From: JBECKQ01 sp040235375 | GTDB taxonomy: Bacteria > Planctomycetota > Phycisphaerae > UBA1845 | Length of the DNA stretch: 12,632 nucleotides | Assembly (NCBI GenBank): GCA_040235375.1 | Contig: JBECKQ010000376.1 | Span: 1-12,632 of the forward strand | Reading direction: 5' to 3' | Shown here: one piece after another, positions 11,827 through 12,632 of the stretch | How the letters are laid out: the number at the start of each line of letters is the position of its first letter | How positions within the stretch are numbered: the stretch's first letter is position 1 | Translations under genes and position numbers: made by a program | Notes under the pieces: model-generated | Seen by the model: the letters and a program-made list of their open reading frames with translations, nothing else | Told to the model about the DNA's origin: nothing | The model's database searches: none

Positions 11827-12632
11827 TCAACCGAGGATCAGCATACCGACCACGAAGTACATGGTGACGCTGACGATGTCGTTCGTGGTCGTGACGATCG
11901 GCCCCGAAGCGATGGCGGGGTCGACACCTACGCGTCGGAACACGTGCGGCAGCGATATGGCCATCAATGAGGACACGAGGATGGCAGTGATCATCCCCAG
12001 CCCGACGGAAGTCGCCAGCCGTGCGAGATTGATCGATCCCTCGATATACCCACGGCTCTGAAGGAAGGGAACGCCGAGAGACGCAATCAGCGCGGCGGCA
12101 ATGCCACACACAGGCGCCATGACCAGGGCGATGGAACCCTCCCGGCCGAAGGCCATGCCGAGCCGCCGCGAGGCGATGTCGTTGGTAGCGAACCCGCGGA
12201 TGATCACGGTCGATATCTGAATCCCGCTGTTTCCGGCCATCGCTCCCATCATGGGGACGAAGAGCACCAGCACGCCGAACAGTTCTTCGGGGAAGTTCGT
12301 CTCGAAGACGGCCATGACCGTTCCACTGATCGCGGTGCCGATGAAGCATGCCATCAGCCAGCGGAGGCGAATGAACGCCGCACGAAAGACCGAATCCTCC
12401 TCGAGCTCCGCCGCCTCCGTGCCCGCCATGTAATAGATGTCTTCGGCCGCTTCCTCGGTGGCCACGTCCAGCACGTCGTCGTGCGTAATGCGGCCGACCA
12501 GCCGTCCGTCGTCATCGAGGACCGGCACGGCGGCGATGTCATACTTGCGGATCTTGTTGGCAACCTGCTCCTGATCGTCATCGACGTGAACCGCAACCGG
12601 ATTGCGATCGGCAATGTTGATCAGTCGGGTGG
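11827..12632 (-). CDS. mgtE: Magnesium transporter MgtE, C-terminal part (N-terminus beyond window)
   Basis: MgtE is a homodimeric Mg2+ channel of the inner membrane, gated by cytoplasmic N and CBS domains that sense Mg2+. The frame is open to the window edge and gives 267 C-terminal residues. Visible residues 1-56 are the end of the CBS pair (KYDIAAVPVLDDDGRLVGRI, THDDVLDV). EEAAEDIYYMAG at 59-70 is the connecting region. Five membrane segments follow. Family hallmarks are PMMGAMAGNSGIQ at 126-138 followed by RGFA at 145-148, and DPAIASGPIVTTTNDI at 237-252, whose D237 aligns with the ion-selectivity aspartate of Thermus MgtE. Nothing is truncated at the C-terminus, which ends MLILG. Roughly the first 40 percent, with the N domain and first CBS domain, is outside the window. 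No upstream regulatory region is visible. Confidence 0.95.
   Translation of the reverse strand, partial: TRLINIADRNPVAVHVDDDQEQVANKIRKYDIAAVPVLDDDGRLVGRITHDDVLDVATEEAAEDIYYMAGTEAAELEEDSVFRAAFIRLRWLMACFIGTAISGTVMAVFETNFPEELFGVLVLFVPMMGAMAGNSGIQISTVIIRGFATNDIASRRLGMAFGREGSIALVMAPVCGIAAALIASLGVPFLQSRGYIEGSINLARLATSVGLGMITAILVSSLMAISLPHVFRRVGVDPAIASGPIVTTTNDIVSVTMYFVVGMLILG

Noticed and set aside
1..12632. Mobile element, prophage, tRNA or rRNA content.
   Set aside because: No transposase, integrase, terminal inverted repeats, target duplications or RNA gene signatures were seen.

Overview
The window is GC-rich bacterial DNA that looks like a member of the Planctomycetota, probably Phycisphaerae-like. 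The grounds are protein style, not a database match. A giant Cys-rich secreted protein carries 'GACCFPDGSC' modules and runs of 'DCNNNGIPDEC' repeats, there is a PEP-CTERM protein, and Lgt has a long insertion.

Layout: (1) 1-2677, minus strand: a secreted KP-43-like subtilase (family S8), whose C-terminus runs off the left edge. (2) 2678-3482: an 805-base gene-free region between divergent genes, with a small inverted repeat at a possible promoter and a hairpin-rich leader. (3) 3483-9113, plus strand: a 1876-residue secreted mosaic protein with PPC-like beta domains, a GEVED domain, five six-Cys modules, fourteen Ca-loop-like repeats and a dockerin-like C-terminal pair. (4) 9273-9863, plus strand: a short PEP-CTERM protein with a cohesin-like body, followed by a good intrinsic terminator. 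(5) 10040-11242, minus strand: Lgt, prolipoprotein diacylglyceryl transferase, starting at TTG. (6) 11422-11814, plus strand: a small DUF2007-like protein with a zinc ribbon. (7) 11827-12632, minus strand: the C-terminal part of an MgtE magnesium transporter, whose N-terminus lies beyond the right edge.

The left three genes form an envelope/extracellular group: a protease, a large disulfide- and calcium-rich secreted protein ending in a dockerin-like module, and a sortable surface protein with a cohesin-like fold. The most interesting hypothesis is that the last two are a non-cellulosomal cohesin/dockerin-type pair on the cell surface. This is inference from fold-like sequence patterns and adjacency. 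The right three genes are ordinary housekeeping genes, apart from oddities in Lgt. I saw no mobile element, CRISPR array, tRNA or rRNA.
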